From Cryptomeria japonica (lineage: Eukaryota; Streptophyta; Pinopsida; Cupressales; Cupressaceae): DNA of 64,000 bases. Positions 55,324 to 64,000 of the stretch are shown piece by piece. The notes beneath the pieces are model-generated. The model was given only the letters and a program-made list of their open reading frames with translations. It was not told the origin of the DNA and did no database searches. The stretch spans positions 19,168,285 through 19,232,284 of the forward strand of contig NC_081413.1 in the NCBI RefSeq assembly GCF_030272615.1, written 5' to 3'. Position 1 is the first letter of the stretch; each line of letters opens with the position of its first letter. The position numbers were made by a program, and so were the translations under genes.

Positions 55324-56928
55324 CGGTCATATGAACACTACGTGCATATGCAAGGTAAAGTACAGAAAAGTAAACATTATTTGGAAAAAGGATATATCCA
55401 TAAGTCTGTCGAACGAAGCCCCCAGCGGTATCTACAGTACACAGTTAGGAACCGCACCCTACAAAACACACGTTAGATCACAAAATCACCTAATGCTTAC
55501 TAAGGAAGGTGATGAAAATTCAAGGGTAGCTATATGCCCCCCCCTGTTTCGGCTTGCTAATTTTAGTGAGTTGAAATAGGGTATCATGTTTACCACTTCG
55601 AATTGTTAAATAAAATTGATGACAAATGCTCACAAGAAGATTTGATATGAGATCAAAAACTAATGGAGAATCATTTGGTAAGAAAGAGGACTACATCTCA
55701 ATTCCAACACAACAAAGAGTATGAGGATTTGAGAGTTCTCTGACACAAGATGAAGGATGTAAATGGAAACAAAATGCAAAGAGAAGAAAAGAAAGGAGAA
55801 AAGCATGAATACACACATTGGTGATCCATGAGAAGAATAGTGAGAGAGAAAACATGGACTTCTCGCCCCTAGATCTTGTCTAGGTGATCCATGGAAAAAG
55901 GACATGGAAAACTAGCCCCTAGAGTCTATCTAGGTGATCCATGTAAGGGAGGAGAGTGAGAAAGTCTAGCCTTATGCCGCTAGTTCCACTCAACCTCATG
56001 CATGTGTGTGTAAGGGAGGTTAGAAGCACCTCATAGGAGTCTATGCCCGAGTATGCTACAACCTGTATATGTATAGTACAAAAGCATGACATCTCGCCCT
56101 AAGAGTCTGTTCTCTGGTTCCGAGAATGACCTATTGCTCAAAAAGTGTAATGTTTATGTCATAAGTAAAGTAGAACAAGGATACCTACCTTTATCACAAA
56201 AGAAGATACCCCAAAAAATGCAACAATGTCATAGATCCAAGCAAGAGAGTTTTGCACTCTTTAAGCAAGGATAAGATAGTTGGAAAGGGATATCTTGTAG
56301 TATGTGTAAAGGAGATCCTTAGAGGAGAAGAGATCTTTGTACAAAAGCCACCTATCCCCGAGAGGAATTGTCTTAGACAAATATAACATCTTCTAGAATA
56401 AGACAAAGAAGAGAATAAGAATGCAATACTTCCTTCTTTTGCGAGGTGAAAGTGATTCTTAATGAAGGATGACGCTCTTTTTAACCCAATTGGGAGAGTG
56501 AATTCATTATGGATGTATTTCATCAAGTGCAAAAGAGGTTATAGTCAAGGACTTACACCTCTTGTAAGAGAGAATCCTTGAACAAACAACAACCAATGCA
56601 TACAAGGAATAACATCAAGTAATAAAGTTCACACCATCCACGAAATAGGAAAAAAGTGGATCCTTAGATAAAAATAAGAAAAGATCATTGCCTCAATGAG
56701 AAGGACTTACACAATCTTCTAGGGAGAGATTTGGACATAAGAGAAAGAAGAGATGTATGAAATCACTCTTGTCCCCATAGAAACAAGAGATAATATAGAA
56801 AATTAGGCTATTATGTTGCTTCAAAAATACGATTGCACTTGAAATTGTACCATCATGAATGACAATGAGCCCCCAGTAAATGAGCTACCAATGTCACATA
56901 ATGATGAGCAACATAATAGTCATTAATG
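55324..56928 (-). other. 3' non-coding part of element H
   Basis: No domain in any frame. A roughly 50-bp segment containing CTAGGTGATCCATG recurs at about 55865 and 55915, with a partial copy near 55820. This is where pol would lie in a complete Ogre-type element. Confidence 0.7.
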
Positions 56929-59892
56929 TTATTTAAAGACATGATAGATTTCCAAGATTTCCTTATGAGGGGAATGAGAGTTGATAGAAGTAGAAGATGA
57001 TTTAGTTGAAGTGAGATCATCATCACTACTAAATATAGCATTCACATTAAGAGATGGTCTTTTAGATGCTTTAGTGTGTTTGCAGGGATTATAGCCAAGT
57101 CCAAAGGCATAATTGTGAAAATTAGTCTCTAGAGGAACTTTTATCCCTTGTTCATGAGCACCACAACCATTTCCATGATACCCATGCTTAGCAAAAATGC
57201 GAAAACCACGACCATAACAATCAGCCATTTCAGGAAGAGAGGGTGGTTTTTCATAAGACAAAGAATCAAACTCTTCATAATTAGAGGTGTGAGGAGAAGA
57301 AGTTTGAGAGGTGGCCACAAAATTATTGCTCATAGGTTCAGGTAAGATTGATTGATTTCTAGTTTCTTCCTTCTTTTTACCTTTAAGATCTCTAGGAGGA
57401 ACCCTATACTCACCTGCAAAGGTGGGATTAAATTCAAGGGATCCCCAATCATCTTCTGCGAGAACCTTCTCAGGATCAAAAGCCTTTTCATGTGTAAACT
57501 CAAGTCGAGAAGGATCTTCTTCAGGAGCTTTAGACTCATCCAAAGAATTTTGATTATTAGAGGGTGATGATTCATCCATAGGTATCTTGTTTAACGAGTC
57601 ATCACTAGAAGAGGAAGGCTTAGAAGAACTCCCTTTGGAAGTAGATATTTGCAAACAAGCCTGAAGATTAGTATCACCTATCAAGGTATATGTCTTATTG
57701 TTATAAATAAATTTAACTTGTCTATGCAATGTAGAGGGGACAACTTGCATACTGTGAATCCAAGGTCTCCCTAATAACAAGTTGTATGTTAGATTTCCTG
57801 ACATAACATGGATAGGAGTAGGCAAAGTAACATGTCCCACTGTGATGGGTAAGGTGATAATACCTAATGAAGACTTAGCCACATTATCAAAACCTCGAAT
57901 GGGACGAGAGTCAGGCTCAATAAGGGATGTATCCACATTCATCTTATGCAATAGATTAATGCTACATACATTAAGGCCAGAGCCATTATCTACTAGTGTT
58001 CGTCTTATAGCCGTGTCATTTATGATAACCACAATCATCAAGGGATCATATTGATGTTGAGTTTCACTAGCAAGCAACTCATCTTGAGTAAACACAATTT
58101 GAGCTTTAGGATTCATCACAGAGTTAACTAAAGATGCTATATTACTAGATGTATTCGGTGGAGGAACATTCAAATCTTTCAAGACATCTTGTAACATTCC
58201 ATGATGAGTGGAAGAAGTTTGGATCAAATCCCAAAGGGATATCTTAGCAGGGGTAGCTTTAAGTTGTTCTATGAGATCATATTCCTTACCAAGAACTTGT
58301 GAAATACATGGAGCTTGAGGAAGAATAGGTTGGGAAGGAGGAAGTGAAGTTGGGATAACTAGAGGAGGATTAGGTTGCCTATTGTTTCTAGTATTATAAG
58401 TATGAGCAACCGCATGATAACTCTCTCTAGTCAGTTGCTTAGCATACTCATAAGGGCTCTTAGTAGAGTAACCTCCTTGCACAATAATAATAGGTTTCTT
58501 AGGAGTGCAAAAAGAATCATTAGCATAACCACCTTGAACCACTAAGATAGGCTTATTTAAAGGTTGAGAATTTTGAGAAGGACAAGCACCTTGGACAGTG
58601 AAGAGAGGTTTGTTAGGTGTCTCATTCACATGTATCAAATTGATTGAGGATGGTTTAGAGGAATGAACAAAAGTGTTGGAAGAATTATTGATAGTCTTCT
58701 CTTGCACTAAAATCTTATCATGGATTAAATCAATTTTAGGAGAGAGACAAGGAATAGGCATTGATGTTCTAGTAGGGAGAGTAATACTAGGAAAGGTCAT
58801 ATCATCCTCTATCATCAAAGGATCTACATGGGGAATAAACTCTCTAGGAGAAGGATCAACATTTCTCTCTAAAGTCTCACTTTTGAGAGAGAGATCTTTG
58901 AAAGAGATGTTAACCATCTTGCTTTGAACTAGGGTTTCCTTATGAGTAGAACCAAGTTGAGGAGAGGGAGAATAATTGAGATTCAAGGAAGGTGAGAAAC
59001 TATCAAGGGAGTTTTCAATATTGATTTCATCCCCTTTGGCTAAGGGTAAAGAATAATCTATACCTTCTTCTAATGGTTCATCCCAAATAGTGAGGCTGTT
59101 GAAAGGAATGTTTGAAGTATTGTCAATTTTGGGAGAGGAGATAACATTGTTTATTAATTCCTCATCCTTCGGAGGGAGAGCATCAATAGATGTGTTAAAC
59201 TCATCCTCTTTCCTCAAAATATTTTCAATATGATCTTTAGGGGAGAGAGAATTAAGGAAATTTCTTATTATTTCATCTTCTTTCTCTAAGGGATGCTTAT
59301 GGGTAAGACAAACTTTAGGAGAAGGGTAAATATTTATCATTAATTCATCATCTCTAGTGGGAATTTTGTTAGAAAAGGAAATGCCATCAATAGGAAATGT
59401 AGGGATAATGTCATCTTCTTGCACAAAAGGATCCTCATGAAGGGAGTGTTTTTTAGGAGGAACATGAACATATTTCTCCAAAGATTCATGCTTAGGAAGG
59501 AGATCTTTGAAAGAAGTGTTCATAACCTCTTGTTGCACTAACATGCCCCCATTGGAAGGACCAACTTTAGGAGAAAATAAGTCAATGTCCATCAATACCT
59601 TTTCACTTAAAGAGGCATCATGTAGGGAAGGTGAAGTAACATTAAGAAAGGTGTTTATGATATCATTCTCTTCCTCTAGGATAGCTAAATAGGAAGGGCA
59701 CATTTTAGGAGAATTGTCAAGATCACTCTTAAAGTCTTCATCCTTAGAGCATGGGAGAGTCTCAAAGGGATTGGTAGCAACTCTTTTAGGCACTAAAATG
59801 TTGTTATAGATGGGGGGAGGTTCTTTAGGAGAAGGAAAAATTGAAACAAGGGAAGCTAACCCATTATCACATCTCTGAAATGAATGCATCAT
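56929..59892 (-). CDS. Element H: 987-residue protein with Ogre-type protease and G-patch-like segment
   Basis: Uninterrupted from ATG (a second Met follows) to stop. Residues 50-410 are acidic with imperfect repeats built on SPK-(V/I), LVQ and EDD-(I/M) motifs; about 107-170 and 308-370 are clear relatives. Residues 428-476 hold three KP-x3-VQG units. About 536-750 match the Ogre/Tat gag-pro junction: YDLIEQLKATPAKISLWDL, active site LVDNGSGLNVCS (635-638) and LLGRPWIHSMQVVPS (706-720). Residues 903-921, GYHGNGCGAHEQGIKVPL, resemble a G-patch, an RNA-binding motif known in this lineage. No gag knuckle and no RT. It may package or process element RNA using enzymes from other elements. The function of the N-terminal half is unknown. 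Confidence 0.82.
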   Translation of the reverse strand: MMHSFQRCDNGLASLVSIFPSPKEPPPIYNNILVPKRVATNPFETLPCSKDEDFKSDLDNSPKMCPSYLAILEEENDIINTFLNVTSPSLHDASLSEKVLMDIDLFSPKVGPSNGGMLVQQEVMNTSFKDLLPKHESLEKYVHVPPKKHSLHEDPFVQEDDIIPTFPIDGISFSNKIPTRDDELMINIYPSPKVCLTHKHPLEKEDEIIRNFLNSLSPKDHIENILRKEDEFNTSIDALPPKDEELINNVISSPKIDNTSNIPFNSLTIWDEPLEEGIDYSLPLAKGDEINIENSLDSFSPSLNLNYSPSPQLGSTHKETLVQSKMVNISFKDLSLKSETLERNVDPSPREFIPHVDPLMIEDDMTFPSITLPTRTSMPIPCLSPKIDLIHDKILVQEKTINNSSNTFVHSSKPSSINLIHVNETPNKPLFTVQGACPSQNSQPLNKPILVVQGGYANDSFCTPKKPIIIVQGGYSTKSPYEYAKQLTRESYHAVAHTYNTRNNRQPNPPLVIPTSLPPSQPILPQAPCISQVLGKEYDLIEQLKATPAKISLWDLIQTSSTHHGMLQDVLKDLNVPPPNTSSNIASLVNSVMNPKAQIVFTQDELLASETQHQYDPLMIVVIINDTAIRRTLVDNGSGLNVCSINLLHKMNVDTSLIEPDSRPIRGFDNVAKSSLGIITLPITVGHVTLPTPIHVMSGNLTYNLLLGRPWIHSMQVVPSTLHRQVKFIYNNKTYTLIGDTNLQACLQISTSKGSSSKPSSSSDDSLNKIPMDESSPSNNQNSLDESKAPEEDPSRLEFTHEKAFDPEKVLAEDDWGSLEFNPTFAGEYRVPPRDLKGKKKEETRNQSILPEPMSNNFVATSQTSSPHTSNYEEFDSLSYEKPPSLPEMADCYGRGFRIFAKHGYHGNGCGAHEQGIKVPLETNFHNYAFGLGYNPCKHTKASKRPSLNVNAIFSSDDDLTSTKSSSTSINSHSPHKEILEIYHVFK

Positions 59893-60230
59893 GACAACAA
59901 TTTTCCTCTTTCAAATGATAACACATGCAAAATAGAAGGAAATGTTTAATTTTAACCAATGCAAGCACTTAGAATGTAGATTTAGAAAATGAAATTTATG
60001 ATTCAAATGAGTTCCTAAATCAGATTTGAAATTATTGATCCCAATTAAGCTATCCACAAGTTCAACTTTGAATTGAAAAAATTAGGGTTTTAGCAAAAAT
60101 TTCCTCTAAATTTTTGAATTTTGCAAGAAATTAAAACTTGTAAATACAAATTTGAATTTGAAAACACTCAAATTTGAAAACATAAATCAAAATTAGAGAA
60201 TATTGTAGTTTCACGTCGGGTTCACCAAAA
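59893..60230 (-). other. 5' leader and primer-binding site of element H
   Basis: In the minus sense, TGGTGAACCCGACGTG at 60212-60227 lies three bases after the LTR end and has the layout of a primer site. It is not the tRNA-Met type used by the other elements here, and I do not assign the tRNA. The remaining 300 bp are AT-rich. Confidence 0.75.
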
Positions 60231-61900
60231 TGTGTGGGAGAAAAAGTGACACTAAGCAAGCATGCCCTAATCTCACTTTCAACCACACACTTGTGGAATA
60301 CGAAAGAGCCTAGAGGTATCACACAATTGGCTACTTCTTCTTGTGGAAGAGAGAGCCACGGGCTACCTATTAGGATTTCTATTCCTTTGTTGTAATTGAA
60401 AGATAAAATGATGCAAGTTCAATCCCTAACCCCAAAGTGCAAGTATGAACTAATAACAAGATTGCAGAATTGAACTTAAACAATGGAAAGTTGTAAACAC
60501 AAGGACAAGACAAGAATGCAAATGCATACCCGGAGTTAAAATCTGACTGAAAATGTTTGGGACGGGGGCGCGGGTGCCACTGTCCTGATTCTGCCCCTGA
60601 AACTGCTCCGAAAACTGTTGTTTTGCACTCTGGAAAAGCTGTCAAAAATGCTGAAAATGCTGTCTGTCAGGAGGACCAGGGCACCCAGCGCCCCTGTCCC
60701 AGGGACCAGGGTGCCCAGCGCCCCTATCCTGGCAGGACCAGGGTGCCCCATGCCCCTGTCCTGGTCTTTTGCTCTGAGATTTGGTGTGTTGTTTAGTCTC
60801 CGTCTGCTTCTTCCGGATCTGTAACTTGCGGCGTCGTCCGAGTCTCGAAACCTGCACTTATATCTGAAAAGGTGTTTGGGTGGCTATATAGGGTTTTGCC
60901 TTAGTCAAACCCCCGCTTCGGTGATTTCCACCTCCACAAATAGCCAATTTGTATTGTAAAATGTATTGTGTGTGCAGACCTAGTGTGTGTGCAAGGTCCT
61001 AAAATGCAAGAAAGCAAACTAGAGCAACCTAGAAAGTAAACCCTAATTGCTTGTAAATGATAATGTAAATGCTCTAAATCAAGATGCAAAGTGATCTAAA
61101 GCATGAATAAAGGATATATTGAAGCTTATGCAAAGACATGAAAACAACATGAAATCATACCCAACCCTCAAGGGAGGAGTACAAGCCAATCTTCAGTCGG
61201 TAATCTCCTGTTGTTCTTCAATGTCTTCCAAGCCCTAAATGGATGAATGAAATTGATAAATTCTTGATAGAAGGATGTTGAATGTTGTTTAAGTCTTCAA
61301 AGATCTGCTCTTTCGCTGCATATGAGGTTCCTGAAAACAAAAATCAGATCCCCCCAAAATGAAGAAGGAGAGCTCTTATGTAGGAAACCCTAGGTCATAA
61401 TTTCGTCTTTTGGCCGACCTAGAGATTGAATATCCCACCAATTTCTTGGGGTTAAGCTTTATTTTATGATTGGATCGTGCTCCTAAAATTTCAGGAAAAA
61501 TGTCCAGGACCATGTGCACTGGGCGCCACGGTCCCGACAACTTTTCACCAAATTTTCAGGGCCGTCGGATATGATGATTTTAGAGAGAATCCCGAAGTTA
61601 CAGGTGATTTCGAGATGTTTTGACCCCCGAAATCAAGCCCCCAAGTTCAAAATAGGACCTAATTAGGGTTTTTGATTAAATGATGTATAGGAGGAATAAA
61701 ATGAAAAGGGCACACTTTAATGAAACGGCCCAACTTTATGATATGGGAGATGATAAAATAGAACTTTAGACCTAATTAATTTAATTAATTAAGTGCTAAA
61801 GGGGAAATGTAATGCAAAATGCAAAATGCGCCAAGGCGGGTGCTAAACTAGGTGTGAAATTGTACCACCCTAGCAAGTGCGTACAATTTACGATGCTACA
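60231..61900 (-). repeat. 5' LTR of element H
   Basis: Near-identical to 53575-55306 apart from scattered substitutions and the minisatellite. Confidence 0.93.
60673..60766. repeat. GC-rich minisatellite in the LTR, three units
   Basis: Units start at 60673, 60703 and 60735. The two-unit difference from the other LTR (62 bp) equals the whole length difference between the LTRs. Confidence 0.9.
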
Positions 61901-61905
61901 CTACC

Positions 61906-62770
61906 TTATTAGGCATGGATGCTCTAGGAATGAAGTCTATTTGATGGCTTATGGTTCTTTTAGGAGGTAAGGTGGCTGGTTTTCCTTCACTTACTATGCC
62001 TTTGAATTTCTTCAACAAATCTTACACCTCTAATGGAAAATCTTGCTTCTCTTTCTTGTCTTCTTCTTTGGGCTTCATCACAAGTGCAAACCCTATACCT
62101 TCACCTTCCTCAAGTGTCTTTAAGAACTATTTTTCACTCACCAAAAGAACATTGGGACCTGCTGCACTCTTTTCTCCTTCCTCGAGGATTGATTGAATCT
62201 TGAATGTGACTCCATCTTTCTTGAATGAGTATGCATTCTTGGCTCCATCATGGATAGATTGTCTATCAAATTGCCATGGTCTTCCCAATAGAAGATGGCA
62301 TGCATCCATGGGTAGGACATCACATAACACCTTGTCCTTATACCTTCCAATGGTAAAATCCACCCATGCTCGCCTAGGACATGTTTGCCTTTGTTCAACC
62401 AAGTGACTCTATAGGGATTGTTGTGAGGTATCCTTTGCAATTTGAGCTTTCTCACTGCCTCTTCTGACACAATTTTGTCTATAGACCTTGAATCAATGAT
62501 CACTTTGCACACTTTGTCCATAATATTGCATTTGATCCTAAATAAGAACCTTCTTTGGCTTGTCTCTTCTCTAACCATTTTGTTGATCAATGTTCTCCTT
62601 ATCATCAAATTGTCACCTACCTCTGACCCTAAGGTAACTTCTAAAGTTTTGCTGCTTGAAGACTCTTCTTGAAGATAACTCACTCTTCTTTCACCACCAT
62701 GTGATGATGATCCCTTCTCTGGACACCTATATGCTCGATGACCAAGTTCGTTACAATGGTAACACTTCAT
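61906..62770 (-). pseudogene. Element J: zinc knuckle and protease
   Basis: The knuckle CYHCNELGHRAYRC is intact. The protease reads VIIDSRSIDKIVS where K has VIVDTGSTDNIIS, so the Gly of the active site is Arg. LLLGRPWQFDRQ and the linker toward RT follow in a second frame (62127-62402). The end (RASMPNKV) meets H within the codons for VAYK. It is dead by the catalytic change and by shifts near 62400 and 62130. Confidence 0.88.
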
Positions 62771-63760
62771 TGTTGCAAAATATGAGGAACCTCTACCTTA
62801 GCCACTAGATCTTCCTCTGAAACCACTATTGGATCTCCTTCCTCTATTAAATCCTCCTTTACTGCTGCCACTATCTTTCTACTCAGTGAATTTAGACTCT
62901 CCTTGTGTTCTTTGTTCAGAACTTCTTCATCCAAAGCCTCCTCTATGACCTCTATTATCTTTTCCTCTACCCCTGCCCCTTTTGTTGCTTGAGTCATGTC
63001 TTCTTTTCAATTTTTCCTCCACCTTAAGGGCAAGTTGATAGGTTTGATTGACTATTTTTGGGCTCATTAGACTGATTTATTCTTGGATGTTCCATCGTAG
63101 ACCATTTAGGTACCTAGCAACCTTGAGACTCTCTTCTTCCACCACATGAGATCTAAGGCCAAGTTTGTGAAACTCCTCCATATAGCTACTGACATCAAGA
63201 TCTTTTTGTCTTAAGTTTTGCCTCTTCCTATGAATTTGCACTTCATAGTCATCATGGAGATAGACTTCTTTGATTTTGACTAACATCTGTTTCCAAGAAG
63301 AAATGGGTGCTTTGCCCATTTTCTTCCTTTCATCTTGCAAAAATTTCCACCACATGAGAGAAGCTCCTCTCATCCTTGACTTGGCTACCTTGACTCTCTG
63401 GACTTCAGTTATGCCTTCACATTCAAAATGGTTCTCCATGCCTTCTATCCATTCTAGGACTACTTCTGCCTCCATCTTACCAGTGAACAATGGCAATCCT
63501 TCCAGTGATTTGCCACTCAAGGTCTTCAATGCCTTCAAGAAAGGTTCTTTCTCTAGGATAGGATCAGGTTCAGGTATCTTGTCTATCTCTGACACTTCTT
63601 TACTCTTCCCTTCTGCTCCTTCTGCCTTTACCAACACTTCATCTGCCTTGGTTTCTACCTCTCCAAGCTTACTCTCCAATTCTAGAAACTTCTCCTTTAG
63701 GATTCTATTCTCTTCCTCCTGATTATCCACTTTCTTTGCCAACTTTGCATTGGTCACCAT
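62771..63760 (-). pseudogene. Element J: gag
   Basis: The ATG opens MVTNAKLAKK, followed by a long Glu/Lys coiled-coil-like part, EWIEGMENHFECEGI, SRMRGASLMWWKFLQ, LVKIKEVYLHDDYEVQIHRKR and VARYLNGLRWNIQE. The first 227 codons are open. A stop at about 63077 and several later ones interrupt the Arg/Gly-rich tail before the knuckle. It is the best preserved gag of the three chromoviruses here. Confidence 0.9.
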
Positions 63761-63819
63761 GTTGTTGTCTCATATAGATTACATTAAGGACATCTATTCA
63801 CCTAGCCCAAATCTTATAG

Positions 63820-63831
63820 GCTCTAATACCA
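63820..63831 (-). other. Primer-binding site of element J
   Basis: Minus strand TGGTATTAGAGC, as in K, six bases after the LTR end. Confidence 0.85.
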
Positions 63832-63837
63832 ATTTGA

Positions 63838-64000
63838 TGTGGTTTACCTAGGTTGCTCAATTGCACAAACTCACCAGGCCTAGTTGATCTCTAGACCTCC
63901 AATTCCTTCTCAATATCTTCTATGACTTGATTCTTGTTCTTTCTAAGGTGTTTTCTTCAAGTGTTTTGGCTAGGAACCCTACCAATTCATAGTGCTTCTC
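63838..64000 (-). repeat. 5' LTR of element J, end part only
   Basis: Minus-strand LTR end GGTAAACCACA. It continues beyond the window. Its last bases here match 49361-49381 in the 3' LTR. Confidence 0.8.

Larger units (their letters stand above)
53575..61900 (-). mobile_element. Ogre/Tat-type non-autonomous element H, recent insertion with perfect target duplication
   Basis: LTRs at 53575-55306 (1,732 bp) and 60231-61900 (1,670 bp) differ mainly by two units of a GC-rich minisatellite. CTACC flanks both sides (53570-53574, 61901-61905). In the minus sense it has 5' LTR, primer site, a single intact 987-codon ORF with Ogre-type protease, a 1.6 kb non-coding part, a polypurine tract and the 3' LTR. 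RT, RNase H and integrase are absent. It lies inside the RT start of element J. Confidence 0.92.
49353..64000 (-). mobile_element. Chromovirus-type Ty3/gypsy element J, split by elements H and K
   Basis: In the minus sense it runs from its 5' LTR (beyond 64000) through gag and protease (62.0-63.8 kb), is interrupted by H at 53575-61900, then continues with RT, RNase H, integrase and chromodomain to a 3' LTR that is cut at its end by K. The break falls within the codons for VAYK at the start of RT, and both sides carry CTACC. It is dead by stops and by loss of catalytic residues. Confidence 0.92.

Overview
The window is a plant nuclear intergenic block made almost wholly of LTR retrotransposons, nested in one another and in different states of decay. 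I find no intact host gene, no tRNA or rRNA gene, no CRISPR array and no bacterial-type operon. The base composition is AT-rich. Chromodomain Ty3/gypsy, Ogre/Tat-type Ty3/gypsy and Sirevirus-like Ty1/copia elements occur together, and many copies carry dispersed premature stops. A seed plant with a very large genome, plausibly a gymnosperm, fits best. That identity is an inference, because nothing in the window fixes the species.

Layout, left half. (1) 1-10191, minus: 5' part of chromovirus A (gag, protease, PBS, 5' LTR). Its LTR is split by a 6.6 kb non-autonomous plus-strand element (3230-9809) with a four-knuckle gag-like ORF and a decayed ORF of about 1,130 codons that I cannot assign. 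(2) 10192-11940: fragment B, a diverged relative of that element, into which A appears to have inserted. (3) 11942-18699, minus: nearly full copia element C, then a Sirevirus-like LTR fragment to 19485. (4) 20839-23880, plus: old copia relic E. (5) 25331-30506: gag-only element G whose 5' LTR holds a tandem array of four LTRs and three internal segments, flanked by the 5-bp duplication ATAGT.

Layout, right half. (6) 30507-32920, minus: copia fragment M, interrupted in frame by a solo LTR flanked by CATCC. An inverted junction follows to about 33225. (7) 33274-35455, minus: small non-autonomous element N. (8) 36162-40308, minus: copia derivative F with an intact gag and a protease frame joined to an unfamiliar acidic domain in place of integrase and RT. 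(9) 40309-42139, plus: copia fragment L. (10) 42140-49352, plus: chromovirus K with all domains and two LTRs, the 5' one truncated. (11) 49353-64000, minus: chromovirus J, cut in two by element H (53575-61900), an Ogre/Tat-type element flanked by CTACC. H keeps one intact 987-codon frame with a retropepsin and a G-patch-like segment, but no RT.

How the parts relate. A, J and K are one chromovirus family and could once have supplied RT and integrase. The Sirevirus-like elements share LTR ends and polypurine tracts with the pol-less four-knuckle elements, which suggests mobilisation in trans. The small tandem array shares its 3' internal sequence with F. Premature stops are mostly TAG where relatives have Gln, as expected from deamination of methylated CAG sites. 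The recent-looking insertions (H, F) have the most intact frames, and none of the elements with open frames encodes RT.
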